From assembly GCA_047967505.1 (NCBI GenBank), contig CM106538.1: a DNA stretch of 64,000 bases. One strand, given 5' to 3'. The stretch comes from Dipteris shenzhenensis (lineage: Eukaryota > Polypodiophyta > Polypodiopsida > Gleicheniales). Each line of letters starts with the position of its first letter. Positions within the stretch are counted from its first letter, which is position 1. Shown piece by piece: positions 1 to 11,160 of the stretch. Both the position numbers and the translations under genes were made by a program. The notes below the pieces were generated by a model. It made no database searches. It saw nothing but the letters and a program-made list of their open reading frames with translations, and had not been told where the DNA came from.

Positions 1-320
1 TCAAACCGAGGGATTTGTATGCGAGGGCCTGAGCAAAATAAAGGCTGATACTGCGACCTACGCCGATGAACGCAAAACCAGCAACGCAGCCGGGCTCCCA
101 CTCGCCATCCCCTAATGCTTTTCCACCATGGTGGCCTGTTGGACTGGCGATAGTAAGAAAAAGAGCGGTAATCGAGCATGAACTTGAGACTACATTTCCG
201 CCGAAGCTTTCCAAGAAAGGAGGCAATCTTCTTTGACTTTCCCTTTGCTCTCATGACTCTCGTCACAAATGGCTCCTCTGGGCTGGCAATTCCCGAGTCC
301 GAACCATCCGTGAACTCCAT
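1..320 (-). CDS. possible 5' end of an unidentified minus-strand gene, cut by the window edge
   Basis: Read on the minus strand from an ATG at 320, the frame stays open to base 1, about 106 codons, so it is either one long first exon or an exon running into an intron near the edge. The translation starts MEFTDGSDSGIASPEEPF, then becomes strongly basic (KGKSKKIASFLGKLRRKC) and rich in Arg, Trp and Cys. I do not recognise a family, signal peptide or catalytic motif. Support is the unbroken frame, the GC-richer setting compared with the rest of the window, and an acidic-to-basic layout that is not low complexity. Against it, 320 bases without a stop can occur by chance in GC-rich DNA, and plus-strand frames here are also partly open. 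Sequence left of the window is needed to decide. Confidence 0.3.
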   Translation of the reverse strand, partial: MEFTDGSDSGIASPEEPFVTRVMRAKGKSKKIASFLGKLRRKCSLKFMLDYRSFSYYRQSNRPPWWKSIRGWRVGARLRCWFCVHRRRSQYQPLFCSGPRIQIPRF

Positions 321-341
321 AAATACAAGCGTGCTGAAACA

Positions 342-499
342 AAGCGTCAATCATACGCCGTGCTTGACGTATTGAAGAAAATCATAGCTGAACATTCACT
401 CAGTTTGAAACCTCTCTAAATAGCCTCAATCATACGCCGTGCTTGACGTATTGGAGAAAATCATCGCTCAACAACTCAGTTTGAAACCTTACTAAATGG
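342..499. repeat. 79-bp tandem duplication
   Basis: Two adjacent copies are offset by 79 bases (about 343-421 and 422-499). Both carry AATCATACGCCGTGCTTGAC and a CTCAGTTTGAAACCT segment and differ by a few substitutions and a short indel. The pair lies just upstream of the possible minus-strand start at 320, so it would sit in that gene's 5' region. Confidence 0.85.
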
Positions 500-1506
500 A
501 AGCCAAGCTGGTTGTTCCCTATGCACTCCTTCTGCATCGGAGGAACTGGGTAGGTCGAAAACGCCCATCACTGGGAGGCCCATCGCACAGGACTGAGGAT
601 GCCAAGCGGGAACTGGCGGAATATGGCATGGTCGGCAGCAAAGCAATTGAACAAAACGGACTTTCTCAAACTCAGATTGATCCTATCGTTTGGAAGTTCG
701 CAAACTCGGAAATTCTCCTCACGTGGAAGTTGATCCTCTTCTCATCGTCCTGAACTTCGCTGACCCAGATATTCACTCTCTCCCTGATGTTACCACTGCT
801 CCTCTCGCCCTCCCCAGTGCGTGTTTCTCTACTCCCTTCCAAAAGATATCGAGCGTCCTTCTCGTTCAGGGCAAGAGCAAGACCTTGCTAAGCGGGGATG
901 GATTCGAGATAGCTTGCCGCTACACGAAAGACAACTACCAGTATGCGGCGGACGAGGATTGGGCGACGGGGGTGAAGGGATGAGACAACGCAAGTAGGAT
1001 GAAGACGCGATCTTCGATTTGAGATGTGGTCCGCAAAATCAGCCAAGTGTTAGCGCGCAGCTAGACGGTGGAGGTTGAGCGTCGACCGGGAGGGAGCCGT
1101 GCTGCACGTAATTGTAAGTACGATGGGTACTACGGGCCACAATCAACGACCTTATCGAGGTTGGCAAGAGACCCACAGAGTAGCACAGGCTGCCAGGGCG
1201 TTACGTTTGTAGTCGTGGTCGATGCTTTGGCAGCTTGCGATGCAGGAGAGCAAGCCTTCCTCAAGAGCTTCCTCCGCCAGTTCTATCTACTGCAGATTGT
1301 TTGTTGCGATGCAGATGAAGGAGTCCTTCGTTCTGCATAGGATCTTTGAGCTCCCATCATCCATGCGCTCACTCCTGTTTAACTACACCACATGCGTCGG
1401 AAACTTGTTTTTGCATGGCCTCTCTTTTTTACAACCAGATCACTCCGCATGCTGCTCTTCACACTCGGTCTTCATTCCTTAATTTTTGTATGGCTCATGC
1501 TTTTCA
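500..1506. other. GC-richer stretch without a recognisable gene
   Basis: Short open frames exist on both strands but none resembles a known protein and no splice-supported chain is evident. The composition (more CpG than the AT-rich spacer further right) fits promoter, 5' leader or intron DNA of a neighbouring gene. The pattern is suggestive only. Confidence 0.4.
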
Positions 1507-1651
1507 AGTCTCTCATATCCCCCACGTGATGGAGGAAGAGGAAGTTATTTTGGAGTCTCTCATCCCCCCACGTCTCCCAAGAGGAAGTTATTCTCTTCCA
1601 ATAATGAAGAAAGAGTGAGACATATAGATAGAGAGAGAGAGAGAGAGAGAG
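1507..1651. repeat. imperfect ~40-bp direct repeat followed by a (GA)n tract
   Basis: AGTCTCTCAT, a C-run with CACGT, and GAGGAAGTTATT occur twice (about 1507-1549 and 1554-1591). A GA dinucleotide run follows at about 1629-1651. The minus-strand open frame here is a Ser-Leu shadow of the GA run. Confidence 0.75.
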
Positions 1652-1759
1652 GCGGGGTTGGGGGGTGCACCCGCCACTCCTTTGTCGAAAGCCGCCTTCC
1701 CCCTTTCATGCCTCTCATGGTCAATGAGCTCCAAGATGCCACTGATAGTTAACTACAAG

Positions 1760-3050
1760 GACCTAAAGTCGAAGAAATTTCACATTTTGGGAATAAAACT
1801 TTAAATCTTATTCTTGATGTATATCAAACATACAAACTCCAAATTTGTCAAAGATTTATAGATTTAGATTCTACTTGTTCGAGATCTTTCCAATGATATG
1901 TCACATGAGGGAGTTTTGACAAAATCTTTATAGGTTCATTGGAATCCCATTTTTTATATGGAAATTGGGATTTTCCCATTTTATCTAATATTGACTAGCC
2001 TCGACCCTGGCCCCAGTGGTGTTGAGGGCAACAACTCATCATTTTTGTTTTACCAAGACCTAGATTTTAATTAGTAAAAAAAGGGAGAAGGGGAGGGCTC
2101 GATAAGGCACCCTCTTATTTATGAATTCAAGAATTTAAATCCTTTTATAATGATCTTTCCACAACATTTAATGTAGCCTAGTAGATAGATCTTATGCATG
2201 TGTAAAGGTTGTGTTGAGTTCAATCCTCCCTATGCATAAAATTTGAAGTTATCTCTTTGACCTTAATTAATTGGGCTATCTCCAACCATTAGGTGCATTT
2301 AAAATAGATCAATGGAGGCATTAGGTGAGATCCATTAGGGGAGGTATATGGCCATAAGCGCATGTGAACATGTGTCACACACACACACACACAAATGTGT
2401 GCAGGTGCATTCCTGTGCGCACATTCACCTACACACATGCATGTGCCCCAATGAGATCATTGTCTCCAACTCTCTCCTTTCTCATCACGATCCCAAATTT
2501 GGGATTGTAATCGCTAAAGGGTTTCTACCTTATTGCATTTCTCATGTTTCACTCTAGTGTAATATCAAGAACTACAAGAATCTTTTCAACCATGATAGTA
2601 GGTCTAAAACCACTTCCAGTTCCTAAGGTAGGTTCCTTCAAATGTATATTAAGTGCTATTTCACATCCTTATATTCCTTTCACACTTAGTTCCCTATCGC
2701 ACATGTTTTCTATAAAAAATAATCAAAGATGATGTATGTTAATCTTATGTTATTAACAAAATTGCTAGGGTCAACCAAATCAAGGATACTATTCCACATT
2801 CTTGATCTTTGTAATTTAGTATACCTTTTTTTCCTTTTTTTTATTATTGAGAAAGAAAAAAGTCTTTTCTATCTTTCTTAAAAACTTTTAATTTCTAATC
2901 CTTATGTGTACTCCATCTTTTTGACTCAAGCATAAGATATCCCCTTTGTGAGATAAAATAAATAGATATAAATATGATTGTTAATGGATGGTTGCTCTTG
3001 TTTTCATACCTATTCAGACAATATTGATATGAAGTATTAAGGCTCAATTT
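1760..3050. other. AT-rich spacer with a short CA microsatellite
   Basis: No coding signal was found. A (CA)n run lies at about 2375-2393 inside a TG/CA-rich patch. Poly-T and poly-A runs are frequent after 2820. A separate SINE-like patch at 2165-2235 is listed on its own. Confidence 0.5.
2165..2235 (+). repeat. SINE-like fragment with pol III A- and B-box-like motifs
   Basis: TAGCCTAGTAG at about 2174 resembles a tRNA A box (TRGCNNAGTGG type). GAGTTCAATCCTCCC at about 2216-2230 resembles a B box (GGTTCRANTCC) and is spaced about as in a tRNA. No tRNA fold or 3' tail was confirmed, so this may be a decayed SINE or chance. Confidence 0.35.
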
Positions 3051-3054
3051 TAAC

Positions 3055-3215
3055 ATGAGGGGTTTTTTTATTCAACTTTAGAAAAAAATCACATAGTTTA
3101 TAAGTAAAGAGGGGTGTTTTTATTGGGGGCAAAATTTTAATTGAGGGGTTTTTTTAATACCCCTTGAACACACGTGATACATAGGGTTTCTAGGTAGTGC
3201 ACCCCCTGAGCTAAA
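3055..3215. repeat. dispersed repeat R1, copy 1
   Basis: This block shares a run of features with 16135-16300: TAAGTAAAGAGGGGTG, GTTTTTATT plus a G-run, TTGAGGGGTTTTT, and a GTGATA...AGTAGTG..CCCC end. The order is the same and divergence is moderate. It has no coding content; it is probably a piece of an unidentified mobile element. Confidence 0.7.
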
Positions 3216-4724
3216 AATTACTTCAAAAAACTAATGAGAGTACTTCATCACTTTGGCAAACAAGAGATGACCTAACTGAAACTACCATGATTTTTGTTTT
3301 CTTTTGCATAACATGCTGCAAAATTTTATAGAAAGTATCAATGGGAAACTTAGGCAAAATAGCACTTTCCTGACTTTTTATAGTAGACCCAATGAAGGAA
3401 GAGCAAAATGGTGTGTCAATCTAGTATATTCCACTCAGTCATCTACTTATTAACCATTAACATGTGCAAAGGAATAAAGGCATATTGTCTAAGGATAAGA
3501 AAGGGTCATCGTTTGCTTGGGTGTAGCCATTTTTGGTGAAGTTCAGGGACTTTTCTATATATAGGTATCTTGCATGACCCGTAACTTATGCATTGCTCAA
3601 TGGAATTTGGCAAACTTTGTCTTCAAGTTGTAGTACACATTCCAAACTTGAACATGAGAATAAAAAATTATGTAATAAGGATTTTGAACGAGACTGTTAA
3701 AGCATTATAAGTGCTATGTTGCATGTGAAGCATGCATCCTGAAGACAATAGGATATAGCGATTTATTCAAAAACATCAAAATTTTGTTCTATACATACAT
3801 GCAACCAAATAATAATTCGAAACTACACTACGTGAGCTTCTCCTTAACCTAAGAACACACCTAAATGAGAACATTATGCATGGGTTAACAGGCCTCCAAT
3901 GTTGTGCTAAAGTGATGCATACTCATTTGAGAGCATGCTCCATAACTTTTTTTTCATTTGTTGAAAACCAAAATGGATTAAAACTTTGCAATCCAAACTA
4001 TTGGTACGAGTGCATGGTGGTCTTAAAACATTGATAGTTGTTGGTATTGGTATCTAGATTCACCCTAAAATGGAAGAAGTTGAAAAAGTGCAATTTGTGC
4101 ATGTGAAAAGATATTTTAATAAATCCAACACTATTTACAATTTTTCCATGCACTTGCTTGCTATATGGCTCATAAGCATACCAAAGGTCTTTGCATTTAG
4201 AGCAAAGAACATGAGATGTGGTGTCACGATTGGTGGAAGCATTTGAGGCAACAACATCAGGCCATTCAGGTGATTACTAGTCTTGAGTCTTCACAAGCTT
4301 TAACCTGCATCCTAAAGTTTGTAGAGTAACAACCCTACCAATACCTTGGGAGATGCATGCCCAAGAGGTGATGCCTCTAACTTGAGAAATGGCCTACAGA
4401 AGTGAAAGGGGTGCACAGATTAGATCAACTAGCTGTAAAGAGGGAGACATTAGCTATGTTGGTGTCTCCTAAAACAAAGGAGAAATGGCTTGGGTGCACA
4501 ATGTCGAAGATGTTGTCAATCAGAAGGACCAATGTGGCTCTAGTGGTTGAGCTAGAGCAGTAGCAATGCACGATCATCCCAATCCAAGAAGTTTGTGGGC
4601 TGAATAGAACGCAAGAAAAGGAAAGATAGCCTAAGTGCAAAAGTCATTGTTACAATGACGACGTTTTGGCACGAAAATACGAGAGTTTCTCCAAATACCG
4701 CTAGATACAACATAGGTCATTGTT
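3216..4724. other. AT-rich spacer, nothing recognised
   Basis: No protein family, RNA gene or structured repeat is visible. Open frames are short and scattered across frames. Confidence 0.5.
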
Positions 4725-5005
4725 GCCTAAACCAGCTCGGTGGTTGTTTGTGATTGAGCTTTGGGATAGTTTACTTGTTTCATTTCTTAAACTAGGCTTA
4801 GACTAAATGTGATTGTCTTAAACTAGCCCAGTGGTTGGAACATCATGCAATCGTAGGCTGATTTGCCTAGTTATGTGATTGTCTTGAACTAGCATGGTTG
4901 AACAGACATTAGTTGTTGTCCAACCCCGTGGCATGGTTGAACAAAAATATACAGCAACATATTTTGCAATATATTGTTATTTTACTAAACCAGCCCGGTG
5001 GTTGG
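4725..5005. repeat. degenerate direct repeats around an AACYAGCYCGGTGGTTG motif
   Basis: TAAACCAGCTCGGTGGTTG (about 4728), TAAACTAGCCCAGTGGTTGG (about 4818) and TAAACCAGCCCGGTGGTTGG (about 4985) are clear relatives, with a weaker one near 4888-4940. TAGCCCAGTGG also fits a tRNA A-box consensus, so a tRNA-derived SINE array is one reading, but no B box is near. Confidence 0.5.
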
Positions 5006-5375
5006 ACAAATCCCCCGGACATCCTTCTCTTTTCTCTCTCAGCCAAAATTTTCTTTGAGGAGCTGGTTGCATTCGTGAGTAGGAGTCTTTTTTCCTGTTG
5101 TATTATTCTTCTCCCTTTAACCACTATGAAATCTTGATCATCTGTGAAAGAGCTGCATGCTCCACCTGCTCTAATTGAGATTCACAATTTTGTGTGTTGG
5201 CCACCAATTTCTCATCTCTTGAACTTTCTTCCATGTTTTCCTCAGTGGCCACAACTCCTTCCACTATCTGCTATCATGTTTCTCTCTGGTGTTCTATTAT
5301 CTTGTCCTCTTTAACTTCTTGTTGAGGGGCTTCTACTAGGACCTCTATTTCTACCCTCTCCAAATGTTGAGGTTC

Positions 5376-5746
5376 CTAATTGGTCTTGATTGGTGTCTCC
5401 TTTCTACAGTTAGCTCTAGAGGGGCAATCCTTTAGGAAGTGCCCACTTAGTCCACACAGGAAACAAGAATTGGGAATATTCTTGTAAAAGACTTTTTGAA
5501 TTAATGTAGCTCCATCTCCCTCCAATATGTGAATAGCATTTGGAGGCTCAATAGCCAAATCCATCAATGCACAAGCTTGTGGGTTGCCCCTAGGACAAAT
5601 GCTTTGCGGAGTGATGGCAAGATGTTAGGGGAGTCACTGAAATCTTTGAGCAGTCTTCTTAGTGCCTTAGAGCCTTTAGGACTTTGCATGTCCCCTTCTT
5701 CCAAGTGGAGGGTGAACCCAGATACGGGGAGTGTGACATCCAACAC
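5376..5746 (-). pseudogene. LINE (L1-type) ORF1 fragment with CCHC zinc knuckle, copy A
   Basis: Two adjoining minus-strand frames (5746-5564 and 5567-5376) encode a piece of the nucleic-acid-binding ORF1 protein of a plant non-LTR retrotransposon. The second carries NIPNSCFLCGLSGHFLKDCP, a C-x2-C-x4-H-x4-C knuckle in the setting usual for plant LINE ORF1. A frameshift near 5565 splits the frames and no endonuclease or reverse transcriptase follows. The same segment recurs at 17.1 kb and 59.3 kb (plus strand) with near-identical spacing and residues (KNIPNS/KNLPNS-x-FLCGL), so these are three relics of one family. ORF1 normally coats element RNA; this copy cannot be functional. Confidence 0.75.
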
Positions 5747-5749
5747 ATC

Positions 5750-7432
5750 ATTCTTGCTTTGTACTATATCCTGCCACGAAATAATCTAACTTGATGTTAT
5801 CTTCATGATAATGACTCAGACTGGGGCCACAAGGTCTTGAGAGTTGTGGTGGTTGGCCCTAACTGAAGGTGACACAACCCTATATCCATTGCCATTGCCA
5901 TCCTCTTGCTTTTAGTTTTGCTATTGAAATATTGCCAAAAGAATGGGCAAGTCTATGAAGCAAGAGAAAATGTGAGCATAAATGACTCTTCGGATCAATT
6001 TTCTTTCCCTGAATAGATGGCAACAATTAACAAGAGATAAATAACTATTTACCATCCATGATTATACTTAATCATGCAAATTTGATCCATTGGGACTCAA
6101 GAGTGAAAATACTCTTAATTAAGGCATTAAAAAACCACTCTTTTGTTGTTGCCAATAAATACAATAATTACCAATAAAAACTTATGGGGCCATTGAGCCC
6201 CAAAATAAGAAGAGAATACTGCCAAAATAATATATCATAATTGACAGCTCCTTAAAAAATGCCTCCACGTGCTAAAAGAGATAGTCAACCCATTGGTTGA
6301 CCAAGTAATAGCCACGGCAACTCCTAGGTTGACGAGATTTGAACCTTGGACATAACCTTATCCCAAGCACTACCACATGTCAAAAAATGAAAAGTTTTGA
6401 GAGCCTAAAAAACAAATGCACAAAGAAGATATGTGTCTCGCTATCATGGATTGACAAGATAAATCCAAGAGAACTCATCACTGCAAACTGCTCCTATCGC
6501 ACATCTACAAGTAAGAACTTGCATAGTAGCAAAAGTTCTCTCAAAAAATAACGACAAAAATTCCATAATTAATCAACAAAGAAGGGGCTCTCAAGATGAA
6601 TGAGTGATGAACAACCGACAACATCTTGTGGTAAACATCACAGCAGTAGCGGAGATCTTTAGAGCCATTTTAGGATTGGCAGGAAGCCCAATGTACCCTA
6701 GAATGTAGCTGTCAAAGTATCAAATATATATTGCTATAAGAAGAGAGGTTGTTGAGCGAAGTGGCACTTGATTTATGGAGGAAAGAGTTCATGAAATCAA
6801 GGAGGAAGAGAGGGCTATGGGATGGCAAGAGTGTCAAAGTAGGAGAAGAGCCTATACTTCTGATACCATCTAGATTGCACACATGAAGGAGATGAGAAGC
6901 TCACATGGCAAAGAGGAGAGATGGAAGATCACAAAAGTAAAGTCAATATATCACATCATATTAACTATCAACCTCATTAACTAGGAAGCTAAGATGATCC
7001 ACATAATACAAGGGCATCCCCACTATTATAGGCAAAAAGTTTACCAAAGAAAATGGTATAAATAAATGTGGGTGCTAAGGGCCCAAGGTTGTGGGAGGGT
7101 TCAGCTCGCAAGGCAAGTCCATGTGCCACCCTTCCATGTAAGAGGACCCATAGGTATGTTGTACATAGTCTATGGCAAAAATAATATAGTATGAAGAGGT
7201 GGCAGGGGTATCCCCATGTGCCACCCCTTCACCTAGGCGGTCCCATGCAAGCATTAAGTGAGCTATGGCCGAGGTCAATGGGATATATAGTATAGAGTTG
7301 GTGGAGGTGGCACGAAATCTTGGACACACTCATCCATGTGGGCTGGTCTGATGTGGGGTGCTTGTGTGAGTAGCATGACGTGGCAAGCATCTTTGTGCCA
7401 ACCCTCCACTTGTCCTCTTAGGATTAAAATAT
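5750..7432. other. spacer with a minus-strand pol III B-box-like motif
   Basis: On the minus strand at 6344-6335 GGTTCAAATC is a perfect B-box core, preceded by GTCCAA exactly as in the SINE-like patch at 9222-9300. An A box at the right distance is not convincing. The rest of this stretch shows no gene; GTGCCACC-type words recur around 7110-7240. Confidence 0.4.
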
Positions 7433-7922
7433 TGAGAAGGAGCCATGGTGCATCTTAGACTTAGGATAAGAAGGTTTGATTTTTTAGAAAAGGAATTGTC
7501 ACATGCTATTGAGAATGCATACTTCCAATCTCACATGGGAGATACCTTCACACACACCATGCATTTGGGAGGATGTATTTATTAGGGAGCTCCCTAGGAG
7601 GGGCTATCGCTTCATGCGACACGCTCATTCTTGTATAGCCATCATTCTTGTATTTGATTCTCATCCTCCCTTTCAATAAAGTATGCCCCTCCTTTCTTGA
7701 TGTCTCCTGCATCTCCTCATTCCCTCTTTCCATGTATATGCTTCTCATTCCCCTTTCCCTTGCCTCTTGTGCCACAACCCCCTTTTTCATCTCCACCCCT
7801 CCCCTTTTTCTTTCCTCACCGATGCTATCATTTTCTCCCTCTCTCTCCCTCTTCCCCATGGCCCTAGAGCAACTCCATGCTTTGCCCCTAACAACATGTG
7901 GTGGTTTCTTTTCCCTATAACA
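7433..7922 (+). repeat. left long direct repeat (probable 5' LTR)
   Basis: Matches 11161-11665 in order throughout: TGAGAAG start, GACTTAGGATAAGAAGG, CTCACATGGGAGAT, CACGCTCATTCTTGTATAG, a CAATAAA signal at 7674-7680, and GTGGTGGTTTCTTTTC near the end. The TATA region present in the right copy is lost here, so the promoter is broken. Confidence 0.65.
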
Positions 7923-8583
7923 AAAAGTGGTGTGGCTGGTGGGATTCATATCTCCATGGCTATGACTCTTGAAGACCACCTCTCCTTCAGAATTTTCTCT
8001 CCCATTCATGTAAACCTTGTCAAGCCGCCCTCGTCCTCTTGAAAAAGGAAAAAAAAACTATTTTTTGCTGTCTATCACCCTCTTTCTGTCACCACCACCC
8101 TCTCTCCTCTCACAACAAGGTTATTCTACCCATCTCTTCCCCCTTTCTCTTTCATATCTCCATCACTCACTCTCTCTCCTCCCCATGCAACTTTTTTAAA
8201 TCTCCTCTCCCTAGCCTTACTCTCTCTCTCTACATGGCTCCTTTCTCTCTCCCCTCATAGACACACTCTTTCTTCTCTCTCTCTCCTCCATTCTCTCTCC
8301 TCTCCCACTCTCTCCTCTCTTTACACTACTTCCTCCACTCTCTCTCCTCATCCTACTCTCTCTCTCTCTCTCTCTCTCTTTCGCCACTAACTCTCACTCT
8401 CTTTCCTTTCACCTCTTATCACCCTCTTCCCTCACATCTCTCTCATCTCACTCTCCTCTCTCTATAGTATTCCCCCCCTCTCACTCACACACTCTCTCCT
8501 CTCCCTTAGCCAGTCTCTTCCCTCTGTGCATGGCCTCTCCCCCCCCCCAAGTCTCATTCTCTCTCCCCTCTCCTTGTGACCAT

Positions 8584-8623
<40 letters not shown>
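7690..8623. repeat. long CT-rich low-complexity tract ending in (TG)n
   Basis: The plus strand is almost pure pyrimidine words (CTCTC, CCTCTC) from about 7690 to 8580, then a TG run at 8587-8623. The many Ser/Pro/Leu or Arg/Glu open frames here are composition artefacts. Confidence 0.85.
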
Positions 8624-8625
<2 letters not shown>

Positions 8626-9221
8626 GAAACCCCCCTCTCTGCAACCTCCATGAGATTTCTTCTAAGTTAGGGGTGTGGTCTAGCATTTTCACTTCTTTTG
8701 GAAACTCGTCGGAGAACCTTCTTGATGATTGCTTGAAGATGGAGAACATGTATGAGATACTCAAAGAATTTGGTCTCGCATTGGCCACACCCTTCACAAT
8801 ATTTACAGATGATGACCCTCATGCAGGCCATTTGTCTCCATTGGGAGGGTCTTGGCCTGGTCTTGGTTCTTGCTTCATATACCACTTTGCAATGTGTCCG
8901 TAGGCAAGAATCCCCCCTTGCTAAATTTGACTTGAGAGAAATTTAGAGTGTAGATGAATGAGAAACTTTGATTTTTACGGCATCTCAAACGAAGGCCTGG
9001 AACATGAGTTTGAGCAAACTGATGCATGGGGTTTGAATAGCACCACATTTTAGACAACTTATTTTTTGTTTGATGAGCTAGAGTTGAAGAGCTCAGAAAT
9101 CTAAACACTTTTTGTTTTTACAGCATCCTCAGATTCCATCCTAGTCAAAAGATACGGCCACCAGAAACCTTTGACTGAACATGAAATTTATCCAACTTAC
9201 CCACCATAGTTATAAGGAACT

Positions 9222-9300
9222 TTAGTTGGCCCCATAATAAAGTATTTCTTTTGCTAAAACTGAGGTCCAAGGTTCAAATCCCTTGATGGCTCCATTGTGC
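9222..9300 (+). repeat. SINE-like fragment with a perfect B box
   Basis: GGTCCAAGGTTCAAATCCC contains a perfect B-box core at 9271-9280. TAGTTGGCCCC about 45 bases upstream is a weak A-box candidate. The same GTCCAAGGTTCAAATC word occurs inverted at 6344-6335, which supports a shared tRNA-derived origin. Confidence 0.4.
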
Positions 9301-9323
9301 CATGCTAGCAAACACGTGGGATT

Positions 9324-9485
9324 GCCACATATCTTGCGAGGGAAATGCCACATCAGCATACAGAATGGCTGCCACATCAGTAGGGTACATAAATGCCATG
9401 TCAGCAATACAGAGATGCCATGTTAGCAGGGTACAAGAATATCACATCAGTAGTAGGAAGATGCTACGTCAGCAGTACAATCGAA
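9324..9485. repeat. 22-24-bp minisatellite, seven units
   Basis: Units begin at about 9324, 9347, 9371, 9395, 9417, 9441 and 9463. The consensus is GCCACATCAG followed by a variable half containing GGGTACA and ending AAAT or AGAT. More diverged words (CCACATCA, CCACATAGGC, CCACATGGG) continue to about 9840, so the array was once longer or degenerates rightward. Confidence 0.85.
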
Positions 9486-10327
9486 CACGTGGTAGGCGGA
9501 GGCGTGTGACATGTTGTAGAGTCACGAGATGACACATAGGCAAGGGCCAGATTGTACAGCTACCACATCATTGTATGAGTTGCCACAAGGTAGACGATGC
9601 CACATCAGTGTGCAGGCACAGAGATGAGACATGTGGCAAAGCACCACATAAGCAAAGGTACGGCAGTTGAGGCGATGATGCCACATGGGTGCAAGACTTC
9701 GAGGAACGGGTCGATGGTGGTGTGCTTAGGTGCGAGACTTGAGGGGTGACATGAGGTGGTGCCACATAGGCACGAATCAGCGACGGGTAGTGGATGGTGT
9801 AGGCCACATCATCTGAGGTGGTTGCACAAAGGCCACACAGGTATACAGAGGGGCAGTCTGGAGTGCCACAATGTAGTGGGCCGGTGGCAATGGCGCTACT
9901 TGCAGAAAGGAAGTTACAGAGAGTGGGAGGGTTAGTAAGTAGGGAGAGAGAGTGAGATGAGAGTTGAAGAAGCCAAGGGTGATGTGCAAGCTCTATAACA
10001 ACTTCTCACTTTTATTTTTTCTTTCCTTTTTGTGTTGATGGAAAACTTGATGTAGCACCATGTACCACAATAGCGACTTGTTCCTCAATTGGTTACCCGG
10101 TCTTCTCTCTTCCCCTCAGTTTCATTTTTATCCTTTCTAAAGTGGCCGGTATTCCTGTAATTTGTGGTCAGATGGATGAGAATCCTAGAAAATACCTAGT
10201 GTCTTTCAAATAATGATGTGTGTCTTTTAATTTTCTCACAAAGGATCGAGGTTGTTGGTGCTTCCTACATTCTTATATGGTCTTGCAAAGGTGTGGTATA
10301 AGAAGAAGACTTATATAGTTCAACAAT

Positions 10328-11140
10328 GCTAGCCATGTTTGATGCAGCACTGGTCAAGTATTTTGGCAAGGGTCAGGAGCTCGAGAATGTTCATCTATTG
10401 ATATCCTAGTTGAGGCAAGAAGAAGGGGAGACAACACTTTGATATGTGGATCAAGCGGCCGGGCTCTCAGATTGCCTCATAGCTATGGAACAAGATGATG
10501 AGGGTTCATTATGGAATGACTCAGTTTGTGTTGAGCCATATGGTGTTTGGTGCAGTGGATGAGGTTCGCCTGAAGCTAAAGTGGAAGAATCTGACAAACA
10601 TGGAGCACACAAAGCCAATTGTAGTGAAGTTTGACAAAATGTCTAGTGATCAAGTCATCATTTTCCTTCCCCTTATGTAACGAATGTCAAAGTGGAGTCA
10701 TGGTTAATTTGCCTTGACAAAACCTCTTCTTTCTCTATCTTATCCTTCTTCTCGAGAATATGCATCCCCTACCCCTATTGATGTTCCTTTTGTCTCTGAT
10801 CTCATAAATACCATTGATGAGGTCCGTGGGGAATTGGTAGATTTGAAAAGGAAGGCTACTCTTTCTCAATATGATATGTCCTAGGTGGTTTTGTCATGGT
10901 TGCAATCAAAAGGGGCACTACTAGTTAGAGTGTTCGAATACCCCTCAAGTGCATCTCATGGAGACTTCCAATATAGTTACTAGCGGGTCGGATGATGGTG
11001 AGATCAAATGTGACAGTTGTCATGAATCACTTCCTCATGAGAGTTGTAGTGGATCTACAGATGATGATGAGCCAGAAATTGCATTCACTTCTTCAGGTGT
11101 TCTTTGTCCTCCTTTGGATATTTCTTCTGATAAAGAGTTT
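10328..11140 (+). pseudogene. gag-like remnant with zinc knuckle
   Basis: The frame starting near 10334 reads FDAALVKYFGKGQELENVHL, then after a nonsense codon LRQEEGETTL and YVDQAAGLSDCL. This is the L-x-Q-x-x-x-E-T...Y pattern of retrotransposon Gag. At 10889-10937 WFCHGCNQKGHY then LECSN gives C-x2-C-x4-H-x4-C interrupted by one stop. An acidic, Ser-rich tail runs on into the right direct repeat. Gag would form the particle and bind RNA; several in-frame stops and a frameshift make this copy non-functional. No pol domain follows before the repeat starts at 11161. Confidence 0.5.
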
Positions 11141-11160
11141 GAACTTAGGATAAGAATATT

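Noticed and set aside
7548-8260. Overlapping 60-150-codon frames on both strands
   Set aside because: They fall in the CT-rich low-complexity tract and an LTR; composition explains the open frames.
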